From Flavihumibacter sp. UBA7668 (lineage in GTDB: Bacteria > Bacteroidota > Bacteroidia > Chitinophagales > Chitinophagaceae), in the NCBI RefSeq assembly GCF_002483205.1, contig NZ_DLHM01000003.1:186001-250000 (forward strand): a stretch of DNA of 64,000 nt, read 5' to 3'. The notes under the pieces were generated by a model. That model was not told the origin of the DNA. It did not search any database and was given only the letters and a program-made list of their open reading frames with translations. Position numbers and translations under genes: made by a program. Shown here in pieces: positions 43,239-52,031 of the stretch. Numbering within the stretch: position 1 is the first letter of the stretch; the number at the start of each line of letters is the position of its first letter.

Positions 43239-43252
43239 GTTTAATACGAATT

Positions 43253-43546
43253 ATGTCAACATTTAAATACATCGGACTGATCGCCACCCAGCAACTGGAA
43301 ATGCCCATATTATTAAGCACCGGTAGCATTGACCATGGCTACAAACTAAAAAAAGTGTTGGCCCAGCAGGACCTTACTACAGGATTGGCAGAATCCTGGT
43401 ATCCTGGAGTTGAGGTAGTAGGCAATCTGTCAGAAATTCTGGAAGATGAAAATATTGAACTGGTGGTGGTAGCTGGAAAATCTGATAACCATTTGGATAT
43501 TATTCGCCAGGCTACTGAAGCGGGCAAATTTGTACGGGTAATTTGA
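43253..43546 (+). CDS. small Rossmann-type protein resembling half a Gfo/Idh/MocA domain, 97 aa
   Basis: 97 residues from ATG 43253 (an in-frame ATG at 43202 exists but lies upstream of the predicted -7 box). The second half, VEVVGNLSEILEDENIELVVVAGKSDNHLDIIRQATEAGKFVRVI, closely follows the Gfo/Idh/MocA pattern in which a 'DxxxDxVvvatPnxxHxexxxxAleaGKhvxxEKP' segment binds NAD. Here the protein stops exactly where the catalytic EKP motif would begin, and the N-terminal GxGxxG loop is not recognisable (YIGLIATQQLEMP). So it is a stand-alone half-fold, not a degraded enzyme with frameshifts. Own promoter and palindrome; GH43 follows after 22 bases. Function unknown. Confidence 0.7.
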   Translation: MSTFKYIGLIATQQLEMPILLSTGSIDHGYKLKKVLAQQDLTTGLAESWYPGVEVVGNLSEILEDENIELVVVAGKSDNHLDIIRQATEAGKFVRVI

Positions 43547-43568
43547 TCTGCATTTTGTAGTTTGCCAT

Positions 43569-44558
43569 ATGCAAACTATTGTACGTATCGCATTCGTTCT
43601 GACCGTTTTAAGTGGGCAAACAGCAATCGCCCAGAAGGTAAAAAAGCCAGCAAATTTCAGTGGAAATCCTGTTTTTCCAGGTTGGTATGCTGATCCTGAA
43701 GCCATCATTTTTGGTAAAGAATACTGGATATACCCAACCTATTCAGCTCCGTATAATAAGCAGGTTTTTATGGATGCCTTCTCATCCAAAGACCTTCGCA
43801 CATGGGTTAAGCATCCTCGAATTATCGATACAAGCCGGATAAAATGGGCCAAACGCGCCGTTTGGGCTCCATCCATTATTGAAAAAGACAAGAAGTATTA
43901 TTTATTCTTTGCAGCCAATGATATACAGTCTGATAAAGAGCTGGGCGGAATTGGTGTAGCTGTAGCAGATCATCCTGCCGGGCCTTTTAACGATCATTTG
44001 GGCAAACCCCTGGTAGACCGTTTTCATAATGGAGCCCAGCCCATTGATCAATTTGTTTTTCGCGATGAGGATGGACAGCATTATATGTATTATGGTGGCT
44101 GGCGCCATTGTAATATCACCAGGTTAAACAATGATTTCAGCGGCTTTCTTCCCTTTGAAGATGGCAGTACTTTTAAAGAAATTACCCCGGAAAATTATGT
44201 TGAAGGTCCCTTTGTATTCAAGCGCAACGGGAAATATTATTTTATGTGGTCCGAAGGCGGCTGGACAGGTCCGAATTATAGTGTCGCCTATGCCATTGCA
44301 GATTCACCGCTCGGGCCTTTTAAACGAATCGGTAAAATTCTTCAGCAGGATCCGGCTATCGCCACCGGTGCCGGTCATCATTCCGTCATTCACCATCCGG
44401 GAACAGATAAGTATTATATAGTTTATCACCGCCGGCCCTTAACCGAAACCGACGGTAATTCAAGAGAAACCTGTATCGATGAAATGAAATTTGATTCCCA
44501 GGGTTTGATTTTGCCGGTTAAAATAACAGTGGAAGGCGTAAAAAAATCACGTTTATAA
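43569..44558 (+). CDS. secreted GH43 family glycoside hydrolase
   Basis: 329 residues: signal peptide (~1-22), then one five-bladed propeller. The three catalytic acids are in place: D42 (GWYADPEA, base), D160 (GAQPIDQFVF, pKa modulator) and E212 (YVEGPFVFKRNGKYY, acid). GH43 enzymes are mostly arabinofuranosidases, xylosidases or galactosidases acting on plant cell-wall side chains; the exact one cannot be told. No binding module and no T9SS tail. It overlaps the convergent GH78 gene by six bases. Confidence 0.9.
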   Translation: MQTIVRIAFVLTVLSGQTAIAQKVKKPANFSGNPVFPGWYADPEAIIFGKEYWIYPTYSAPYNKQVFMDAFSSKDLRTWVKHPRIIDTSRIKWAKRAVWAPSIIEKDKKYYLFFAANDIQSDKELGGIGVAVADHPAGPFNDHLGKPLVDRFHNGAQPIDQFVFRDEDGQHYMYYGGWRHCNITRLNNDFSGFLPFEDGSTFKEITPENYVEGPFVFKRNGKYYFMWSEGGWTGPNYSVAYAIADSPLGPFKRIGKILQQDPAIATGAGHHSVIHHPGTDKYYIVYHRRPLTETDGNSRETCIDEMKFDSQGLILPVKITVEGVKKSRL

Positions 44559-47240
44559 ATTTTTCCAGTTAAAGCGATGGGTACCGGATCCCAGTTCAAT
44601 ATACCGGATGGCCGTATTTCCCATTGCCGGAACCCGCAATCGGGCGATGGAGCCGGGTGGAATGGTAACAACATATTGAATATTGCTGCCCTTTCTTTCC
44701 CAGCCCGATTCAATAGTACCCATTACTGATTCATGCTTGCAGGAAAAGCGATCCAGTTTTTTAGGAAAACAGGGTTCTAAATTGACTACCTGAAAACCTG
44801 GTGCTGCCTCCGAAGTTTTTATTCCTCCCAGTGCCTTATACATCCAGGCGCCTATTTCACCAAACATGATATGGTTCATTGAGATGTCCGATGCAGCATT
44901 GATTGGCCAGTTTTCAAAGAGTGTAGTCGCGCCATTTTTTATCCACCATCCCCAGGACGGAAATGTTTCACGAGCTGCCAGTTCGTATGCAAGATCTATA
45001 TAACCATTATCACTCAATGCATTTAAAATTGTTTTGGTTCCCAATAATCCCACATCAATCTGTCTGCCATCTTTTATAACCCGATCAGCCAGAGCAGCAG
45101 CTACCTTATATACCAATGTATCCGGCACCAGCTTCCAGTGAAGAGCAACGCTAAGTTCAGTTTGCAATCCGGTTCCATATATACCTGCAGATGCATTCCA
45201 GAATTTATTATTGAAGGCAGTAAAGATTTTTTTTGCGAGTGCAGCATAACGTATATGATCATCTGCTTTTCCCAATAATAAAGCTGATTTGGAAAGTATC
45301 AGCGCATCGGTATAATAATAAGCTGTTGAAGTAAACTCTACCGGAGTTTTAGATTTTACCGGAACCCAGTCTCCGAGGCCCCAGGTGCAAATCCCATCCG
45401 GACTGATGTTTTCTATGTAATTAACATAGCGCTTCAGTGATTCGTAGGTTCTTGCCAGAAGCGTTGTATCACCATAATGCAGGTAAATATTCCAGGGAAT
45501 AATGGCGATGGTGCTGGTCCAATCGGGCCCGTTTCCCCATTCATAGCCCCAGCCATTACTCGGAATAATAGAAGGAAATACACCGTTTGGTTGTTGTTCA
45601 TCCAAATGATCCTGCAGCCATTTTTCATATACCGTGATTCCGTCAAAATTAAACAGGCCCGTTTCACTGGCAATATGTGCATCACCCGTCCACCCATTTT
45701 TTTCTCTTTGCGGACAATCGGTTGGATAGCCAAACATGTTGGATAAGTAGGAATTGTTGGTTGCCGACCAGATCTTATTTAATACAGGATTTGAGCTTGT
45801 TACAGAGCCCACTGCAGGCAAATCCGAATGCATGAAATAAGCTACCACTGACTCTTTGGTTATTACTACTGGTTTACTTGATTTAATTTCCACATATTGA
45901 AACCCCTTGTAATTAAATCTTGGAGAAAACTCCTCCTCTCCTTTTCCGGAAAGAATAAAAATATCTGTTTGAAAAGGATCTCTATCACCAACCGGGCGAT
46001 AATGTACATCGATATTTGACAGATCGGTGCGACCGGATTCATACAGACGTTCGGAGTGCCGGATACGGAGCTCTGTACCTGATTCTCCTTTTACGCTGAT
46101 TTTTGTAACACCGGAAATATTTCGGCCCATATCAACAACATATACGGTATCATTGAATTTTCTAACGGAGCTTGCTTTTATTTCCTCCACTCTGCGAATC
46201 GGATGCAGATTCTGTGCTGTTATTAACGGAGCAGGAGCCGATCTCAAAGCAGGTTGTTTCCAGGCCGTATCTGAATACCCTGATTTGTCCCAACCGGTTA
46301 ATTCAAGGCGGGCATCATAATGTTCAGCAGTATAAATACTGGAGAAAATAATCGGACCTGTTTGAGTTTTCCAATCGCGCCCGGATGAAATCGTTTCTAC
46401 GCTTCCATCTTCATAAACTACACGAATATCCAATACAAAACAGGGCCGGTTACGCCAGGGTGCTTTATCAAAATCCCAAACAGCCGTAGACTGATGATTA
46501 TACCAGCCATTACCAAGAATAACTCCGGCGGCGTTCATTCCGTTCAATAAATCCGATGTAATATCATAGGTACAGTACAACAACCGTCGATCGTATCGGG
46601 TGTAGGTTGGTTCAAGCCATGCATCGCTGATCCTTTTCCCATTGATGCTCAGTTCAAACAAGCCACCTGCAGCAATATAAGCTCTTGCAGATTTTATTTT
46701 TTTACTTAGTTTGAATTCTTTTCTGAAATAAGGCAAGGCTTCTTCCTGGATAGATTTGCCATCGCTGATCCAGGAGCCTTTCCAGTTGGTACTATGTATA
46801 AGGCCCATTTCGAAATTAGCCCAGGAGGAAAAATCAGTAGCCCTGCCCTGTTGATCATAATTGCGTACCCTCCAGTAATATTTTGTGTAGGGCTGCAAGT
46901 CTGGCCCATTATAACGATAAAATAAAAGAGGTGAAACCTGTTTACCGGAGCGATATATTGTTTCAGTTTGCAGCGCAGTTCTAGTAGTATCCCTACACAA
47001 TTCAATTTCAAATCCACTGGAACGGACAGCAGCATCCTGAGCTTCTAATTTCCATCTGAACCTTGGAGCCGGATTATCCAATCCAATCGGATTGGGAAGA
47101 TTTTCCACCAGCATGGAACTAACGTTGATGCTTATCCGATCAGAACCATCCTGCACTGTGCTGGTTTGGGCAAATATTTGCCCATTTGACAGTACTATAA
47201 AAAGACCTGCTACTAAAAATAAACGATTTATATACCTCAT
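44553..47240 (-). CDS. secreted GH78 alpha-L-rhamnosidase
   Basis: 895 residues: signal peptide (~1-24), an N-terminal fibronectin-like region (LVENLPNPIGLDNPAPRFRWKL), the rhamnosidase N domain (SARAYIAAGGLFELSINGKRI), the concanavalin-like domain, the (alpha/alpha)6 catalytic domain with DCPQREKNGWTGDAH (508-522; Glu513 the likely acid) and SMNHIMFGEIGAWMYKAL (Glu near 806), and a small C-terminal beta domain (VTIPPGSIARLRVPA). Removes terminal alpha-L-rhamnose from glycosides or pectic polysaccharides. Convergent with GH43. Divergent from the barrel gene at 47289 across 48 bases. Confidence 0.93.
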   Translation of the reverse strand: MRYINRLFLVAGLFIVLSNGQIFAQTSTVQDGSDRISINVSSMLVENLPNPIGLDNPAPRFRWKLEAQDAAVRSSGFEIELCRDTTRTALQTETIYRSGKQVSPLLFYRYNGPDLQPYTKYYWRVRNYDQQGRATDFSSWANFEMGLIHSTNWKGSWISDGKSIQEEALPYFRKEFKLSKKIKSARAYIAAGGLFELSINGKRISDAWLEPTYTRYDRRLLYCTYDITSDLLNGMNAAGVILGNGWYNHQSTAVWDFDKAPWRNRPCFVLDIRVVYEDGSVETISSGRDWKTQTGPIIFSSIYTAEHYDARLELTGWDKSGYSDTAWKQPALRSAPAPLITAQNLHPIRRVEEIKASSVRKFNDTVYVVDMGRNISGVTKISVKGESGTELRIRHSERLYESGRTDLSNIDVHYRPVGDRDPFQTDIFILSGKGEEEFSPRFNYKGFQYVEIKSSKPVVITKESVVAYFMHSDLPAVGSVTSSNPVLNKIWSATNNSYLSNMFGYPTDCPQREKNGWTGDAHIASETGLFNFDGITVYEKWLQDHLDEQQPNGVFPSIIPSNGWGYEWGNGPDWTSTIAIIPWNIYLHYGDTTLLARTYESLKRYVNYIENISPDGICTWGLGDWVPVKSKTPVEFTSTAYYYTDALILSKSALLLGKADDHIRYAALAKKIFTAFNNKFWNASAGIYGTGLQTELSVALHWKLVPDTLVYKVAAALADRVIKDGRQIDVGLLGTKTILNALSDNGYIDLAYELAARETFPSWGWWIKNGATTLFENWPINAASDISMNHIMFGEIGAWMYKALGGIKTSEAAPGFQVVNLEPCFPKKLDRFSCKHESVMGTIESGWERKGSNIQYVVTIPPGSIARLRVPAMGNTAIRYIELGSGTHRFNWKNL

Positions 47241-47288
47241 CCGTTAAATTTAAGGAAACCTTCAGTTTTAAAAGATTTCCTTTGCACA

Positions 47289-49844
47289 ATGACACGTAGA
47301 ATAACTGGAAAATCGACCCCTTTTTACCAGTATAGCTTTCTATTGCTATGCGCCATGATGCCGTTTTTATTTGCGAATGCACAAAATCCGGACGGAGAAA
47401 GAATAAAAATTTCAGGAATTATAAAAGATGCGAAGACTGGCAATCCAGTTGGATCTGCGTCTATAACTGCCTTAACTGCCATCCGCAAGGAAGGTGCTGA
47501 CCCGGATACTGTATCCAATATTTCCATATCTGATCAGGAAGGAAAGTTTGTTATAACTGTACCCCGTGGAATTCGCACTATGGTTCAGATCAGTGCGGTT
47601 GGATTTGGAATGGAAGAACGTCCGGTTAATATTTTGAATGGTATAAACGACTTTAATCTGGGTGAAATCAGCTTGTCAACTGAAGCGGCCAATCTGGCTA
47701 CCGTTGTTGTAACAGCACGTAAGCCTCTTATGACAATTGGTGTAGATCGTCGGATTTTTAATGCGGATGCTGCCATAACCAGTAAAGGTGGCAATGCAGT
47801 TGACCTGATGCGTCAGATACCCTCCTTATCGGTTGATGTTAATGGTGGAATTTCTCTACGTAATAGTTCACCTCAGATCTTTGTAAATGGTCGTCCTACT
47901 ATACTTACATTGGAACAGATTCCTTCCGATGATATTGATCGGGTGGAAGTTATAACCAATCCATCCGCCAAATATGATGCAGGTAGTACGGGCGGTATCA
48001 TTAATATCATTCTGAAGAAAAACCGGAAAGGCGGATTAAACGGAGTTGCAACCATTGGTGCCGGAACACCCAGTTTATTCAATGGCGGCCTCAGTTTAAA
48101 CTACCGCAAAAACAAAGTCAACATTTTTGCAAGTGGAAATTATAACCAATCCGGTGGTATTGCAGAAGGAGAAGCTTATCGCGAAAATAAAAGCAATGGT
48201 GTTATAACGGATTTTTTCGATCAGCGTACAGACCGGGAGAGAAATCGCAAATTCTCTTCTGTCCGCTTTGGTATGGATTACGACTGGAATGAGTTCAACA
48301 GCATTTCAATTTCACAGGGATTCGTAAAAGGTGAATTTGAAAACGACGAAGTTCAGAAACAACGATATTTTAATGCAAACGGCGAAGCAACACAAACCGG
48401 TGACCGTTTTTCTACTGATGATTTTGGATTCAACCGGGCAAATACGCAACTAAATTATCGCAGAACCTATACCAAACCGGAAAAGGAATGGACAGCTGAT
48501 GTTACCTTCAACACGGGCACTAATGGTGGAGACGGCAATATTGAAAATCGTTTTTACAATACTGAGGGACAATTAATTTCCACACCCAATACGGTGATCA
48601 ATGAATCAACCGGAAGTGGAACACAGCTTACCTTTCAAACGGATTATGTGAACCCTCTTTCTGAAAATAGCAAACTGGAATTTGGAGCAAGATCCTATCA
48701 TAATTATTCAAAAGACAAACTGGATGTATTCTCCCTCCAGGGGGGCAATTTGAGTAAGTTGCCTTTAAGTAATAATTACAGTTTTAAAGAAATGGTGAAT
48801 GCAGTGTATGGTAACTATTCCAATAAAATCGGAAAGTTATTATACCAGGCTGGGGTACGTGTTGAACAATCGAGCTTTAAAGGGGAACTCATCGACAGTG
48901 CCCGTAAATTCGGATACGATTATCCATCCAAAGGATCAGACCTGCTGAATGCATTTTTTCCAAGTCTTTATCTGACTTATTCTGTAAAAGATGGAAGTGA
49001 TATTCAACTTAATTTCTCCAGGAGGATACGACGCCCGAATTTCTGGCAGATCAATCCCTATGTGGACATCACAGATCCGCTGAATATTCGCAAAGGAAAT
49101 CCTGAATTGAGACCAGAATTCACCAACTCTTTTGAACTGAATTATAATCGCACCTACACTACAGGAAATGTATTGGTATCCAGTTATTTCAGAAATAACA
49201 CGGAAGATATTACCATGTACAGTGATACACTTACTACTGAAGAGTATGATGCCCTGGGCAATGCAGCCATTGATCCCAATGCAATCCTGAACACCTTCAT
49301 CAATGCAGACCGTACCAACCGAATGGGAGTGGAAATTACCTGGCAGCAAAGAATTGGAAACAGTTTTGATTTCACGCCAAATTTCAATGCACAATACCGC
49401 GATGTAAAAGCTCAGGTGAATGGAATCAATCTGAATAATACCGGTTTTAACTGGAGTACCAAGATGATGGTAAATTATAAAGTCATTCAACCGGACAGTA
49501 AATTTTTCAATAATTTCTCCTTCCAGTTATCAGGTGAATATGAATCTCCCCGGGTTATGCCACAGGGTAAAACAAAGGAACAGTATTACATGGATTTTGC
49601 TATCCGGAAAGACTTCCTGAAAAACAATGCCGGCACCCTTACATTCAATGTAAACGATGTTTTTAACAGCCGTCGTTTTGGAAGTATTACAGATACGGAA
49701 AACTTTTACCAGGATTCCTATCGCCGTTGGAACGTAAGAACCCTGCGACTGACATTCAGCTACCGGTTCGGCAAAACTGACCTGGATTTGTTCAAACGCA
49801 GAGAGGGAGACCGTTCTGGAGGAAATGAAGTGGGAGAAGGATAA
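47289..49844 (+). CDS. outer-membrane beta-barrel family protein (OMP_b-brl_3, TonB-receptor-like)
   Basis: 851 residues: signal peptide (~1-32), CarbD-like domain (~38-125), TonB plug-like domain (~145-235; SKGGNAVDLMRQIPSLSVDVNGGISLRNSSPQIFVNGRP and VEVITNPSAKYDAGSTGGIINIILKK) and a C-terminal barrel. The plug has the IFVNGRP form typical of the 'outer membrane beta-barrel' group rather than SusC, and there is no SusD next to it. The barrel is followed by a short charged tail (DLDLFKRREGDRSGGNEVGEG) instead of ending in an aromatic strand. Likely imports or senses an unknown ligand. The 107-residue gene begins one base after its stop. Confidence 0.92.
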   Translation: MTRRITGKSTPFYQYSFLLLCAMMPFLFANAQNPDGERIKISGIIKDAKTGNPVGSASITALTAIRKEGADPDTVSNISISDQEGKFVITVPRGIRTMVQISAVGFGMEERPVNILNGINDFNLGEISLSTEAANLATVVVTARKPLMTIGVDRRIFNADAAITSKGGNAVDLMRQIPSLSVDVNGGISLRNSSPQIFVNGRPTILTLEQIPSDDIDRVEVITNPSAKYDAGSTGGIINIILKKNRKGGLNGVATIGAGTPSLFNGGLSLNYRKNKVNIFASGNYNQSGGIAEGEAYRENKSNGVITDFFDQRTDRERNRKFSSVRFGMDYDWNEFNSISISQGFVKGEFENDEVQKQRYFNANGEATQTGDRFSTDDFGFNRANTQLNYRRTYTKPEKEWTADVTFNTGTNGGDGNIENRFYNTEGQLISTPNTVINESTGSGTQLTFQTDYVNPLSENSKLEFGARSYHNYSKDKLDVFSLQGGNLSKLPLSNNYSFKEMVNAVYGNYSNKIGKLLYQAGVRVEQSSFKGELIDSARKFGYDYPSKGSDLLNAFFPSLYLTYSVKDGSDIQLNFSRRIRRPNFWQINPYVDITDPLNIRKGNPELRPEFTNSFELNYNRTYTTGNVLVSSYFRNNTEDITMYSDTLTTEEYDALGNAAIDPNAILNTFINADRTNRMGVEITWQQRIGNSFDFTPNFNAQYRDVKAQVNGINLNNTGFNWSTKMMVNYKVIQPDSKFFNNFSFQLSGEYESPRVMPQGKTKEQYYMDFAIRKDFLKNNAGTLTFNVNDVFNSRRFGSITDTENFYQDSYRRWNVRTLRLTFSYRFGKTDLDLFKRREGDRSGGNEVGEG

Positions 49845-49845
49845 A

Positions 49846-50169
49846 ATGTTGAAAACTTTGTTTTCTGGTTCGGACTTATCAACTTATTTTGGGATATATA
49901 TGGATCATCCCTATTCCACTCTCCAAACCATTTATACGATCGTAAAGGACGACCCCGATCCTACGAGTTATCCCTGCAAACCGGCGCAAATTATTGTGCG
50001 TCAGTTTCTTCCATGGGATACTATCCTGGAACATATTCACCAGCTGGCCAAACAGGGTTTGGTGGAATTGCATCAGCAGGAAAGGTTCACTCTGGTCAAA
50101 ATTACCAGTGAAGGATTTGCTCTATGCCGTTCAGGCGGAGCTGCTGCTTCGGTGAATTTCAGCGCCTGA
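49846..50169 (+). CDS. hypothetical protein with winged-helix-like fold, 107 aa
   Basis: 107 residues from ATG 49846, right after the barrel gene's TAA (an ATG at 49825 inside the barrel gene is the alternative). Soluble, no signal. The second half (PAQIIVRQFLPWDTILEHIHQLAKQGLVELHQQERFTLVKITSEGFALC) has the helix-turn-strand pattern of a winged helix, with a wing-like beta hairpin, so DNA binding is possible, but no named family was recognised. Its tight spacing suggests translation with the barrel protein. Confidence 0.6.
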   Translation: MLKTLFSGSDLSTYFGIYMDHPYSTLQTIYTIVKDDPDPTSYPCKPAQIIVRQFLPWDTILEHIHQLAKQGLVELHQQERFTLVKITSEGFALCRSGGAAASVNFSA

Positions 50170-50171
50170 AA

Positions 50172-50930
50172 TCAGAATACATTTTCTATGGTAAGTCCAT
50201 AGTTAAAAAGAAGGTTTTCCGCTTCTGTAAAATTGAGTTTATTATAGGTGAGCCCCACTGTAAGGCTCAACCATTTTTTTAAATGGAAGGAAATGGTATT
50301 GGTTGTTCTTATAATATAGTCTTCTTTATCAGAAAGTGAATGTTGCAAAAAATGCACACCATCAATTGTAATCAATTCATGAACCCTCAGGCGGTTTTTT
50401 AAACGAAAGGAATTTCGTACCGTTTCATACCCAGTACGTCCGTATTTATCCGCTTCACGAAGCGCTGATTTTTCATATAATAATCCATCAGAGAGAACCA
50501 GATTAAATTTATCGTTGTTTATCAGCGTATATCCAAGTCCGCCTCCAAACTGATAGCGGTCATATATTTTTAAGGAGAGGCTTTTCTCGTATCCGGCCAA
50601 CCCCCAGTAATACAATTTCCTGGTGTTTTTAAATAAATCTGCATCAACTATAAAAAGATAATCATTGTTAGTTTTCCGCAAGGGGTTTTGTCCATAAATC
50701 CAATTAGCGAAAGCATTCACTGTAAGTATGCGCTTTTCAACATTAAACCGGATTGCGTTATTAAATATATAAGTTGTTCCGTTCGCTGCTGTTCTGTTTA
50801 TATTGCCTGTACCGGTAAATCCCAGCCGGTAAATGGTGGTATCCGGCTCCTTTACAAAAACCGTATCATCCTGGGCATTACATAAAATAGATAACAAAAT
50901 AAAAACCTGAATCAGTCCCGCTATCCGCAT
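50172..50930 (-). CDS. DUF481 domain outer-membrane protein
   Basis: 252 residues: signal peptide (~1-19), then a DUF481 barrel-like region (YRLGFTGTGNINRTAANGTTYIFNNAIRFNVEKRILTVNAFANWIYGQ ... RDRYQFGGGLGYTLINNDKFNLVLSDGLLYEKS). DUF481 proteins are small outer-membrane beta proteins of unclear function, sometimes salt- or stress-induced. Convergent with the 107-residue gene (two-base gap) and separated from the lacI gene by 57 bases. Confidence 0.8.
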   Translation of the reverse strand: MRIAGLIQVFILLSILCNAQDDTVFVKEPDTTIYRLGFTGTGNINRTAANGTTYIFNNAIRFNVEKRILTVNAFANWIYGQNPLRKTNNDYLFIVDADLFKNTRKLYYWGLAGYEKSLSLKIYDRYQFGGGLGYTLINNDKFNLVLSDGLLYEKSALREADKYGRTGYETVRNSFRLKNRLRVHELITIDGVHFLQHSLSDKEDYIIRTTNTISFHLKKWLSLTVGLTYNKLNFTEAENLLFNYGLTIENVF

Positions 50931-50987
50931 ACTTTTTACATTTTGTCAGCCGCAAAAATACTATAGCAGGCCCAAAATGATCAATTA

Positions 50988-52007
50988 TTATCCAACAGAT
51001 TCGCGCTCTATTAATTGTGTGTGAAGCACTACATGTGACAAGGGACTATCCGCTTGTTCTATTTGTTTTACCAATACCTCCACTGCTTTTTTCGCCATCT
51101 GTTTTATTGGTTGACTCACCACGGTGATGCCGGGTTTTCCTAAACGGAAAAGATCATTGTCATCAAAGCAAATCACCGAAATATTATCCGGTACTGTTTT
51201 CTCAAGTATACTAAATGCTTCCAAACCGGCAACTCCTAGGTTATTGGAAGTAAAAAAGACAGCTTCCATTTTGCCTTCCAGTTTTGTAAAAAACTGTACG
51301 AGATCTTTCACCTGCTTAGCTTCCGGTCGACCAAAGGGAATCTTTTTGATCATTGATTCATCAATGGGCAATTTATTTTTTTGCAAGCCCGATAAGTACC
51401 CATCTATCCGTTGTTGCATCTGTAGCTGATCGGTATCGTTAGTAACCAGGGCAATTTTTTTAACCCCCTTTGCTGCCAGGTGGTTGATCGCTTCCAGACT
51501 TCCGGCAAAATTATCAACCGTAACAAAGTTGGAATTAAGCGCAGGAAAATAACGATCAATCAATACGGTTGGCCGGTTTTCAGCGATCAGCTTCTCCAGT
51601 TCCGGAAGCATAAAGGTGGTGGGCGCAATAATATAGCCATCCATATGTTTGTCCACCAGCATATTCAGAATATTGCGCGATTTCCCTTCATTGTTTTCGC
51701 TGCTACAAAACATCACCGTATAGCCTTTTTTATCGGCTTCTTCTTCCACCACCTTGGCCAGATGACCAAAAAAATAGTTGGAGATATCATCCACAATCAG
51801 CCCGATGGTATGCGTCTTTCCGGTTCGCAATCCTTTGGCAAAATGATTGGGTCGATACTGCAGTTTCTCCGCCAGTTTCTCCACCTTTTTGGCCATAGCA
51901 TCACTAATCTTCATTTCCCTCGCCCTTCCATTTAGCACAATAGAAACTGTGGTAGCCGACACGCCGGCTGCCGAGGCAATATCTTTGATGGACACTTTTT
52001 TGGCCAT
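50988..52007 (-). CDS. LacI-family transcriptional repressor of the inositol operon
   Basis: 339 residues. N-terminal LacI helix-turn-helix VSIKDIASAAGVSATTVSIVLNG (~5-27) with hinge LQYRPNHFAKGLRTGKTHTIGLIVDD, then a periplasmic-binding-protein-like sugar domain. It is the last gene of the nine-gene iol unit (24 bases after iolG), so it is made together with the enzymes it probably controls. The palindrome at 61838-61857 before iolJ has the central CG and shape of LacI-type operators. The effector is likely an inositol intermediate; this is inference. Confidence 0.9.
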   Translation of the reverse strand: MAKKVSIKDIASAAGVSATTVSIVLNGRAREMKISDAMAKKVEKLAEKLQYRPNHFAKGLRTGKTHTIGLIVDDISNYFFGHLAKVVEEEADKKGYTVMFCSSENNEGKSRNILNMLVDKHMDGYIIAPTTFMLPELEKLIAENRPTVLIDRYFPALNSNFVTVDNFAGSLEAINHLAAKGVKKIALVTNDTDQLQMQQRIDGYLSGLQKNKLPIDESMIKKIPFGRPEAKQVKDLVQFFTKLEGKMEAVFFTSNNLGVAGLEAFSILEKTVPDNISVICFDDNDLFRLGKPGITVVSQPIKQMAKKAVEVLVKQIEQADSPLSHVVLHTQLIERESVG

Positions 52008-52031
52008 GGTAGTAAAACTAATGCGGCATAG

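Noticed and set aside
48936..49490. 184-codon minus-strand frame inside the outer-membrane barrel gene
   Set aside because: It is fully antisense to a clearly conserved protein, has low-complexity, unfamiliar composition and no start context; a shadow of the real gene.
52010..52018. TAGTAAAAC just upstream of lacI, shared with the sequence overlapping the iolJ operator
   Set aside because: Only a nine-base match without the opposite half-site or the central CG palindrome; a nine-mer match is expected about once by chance in this much sequence on two strands.
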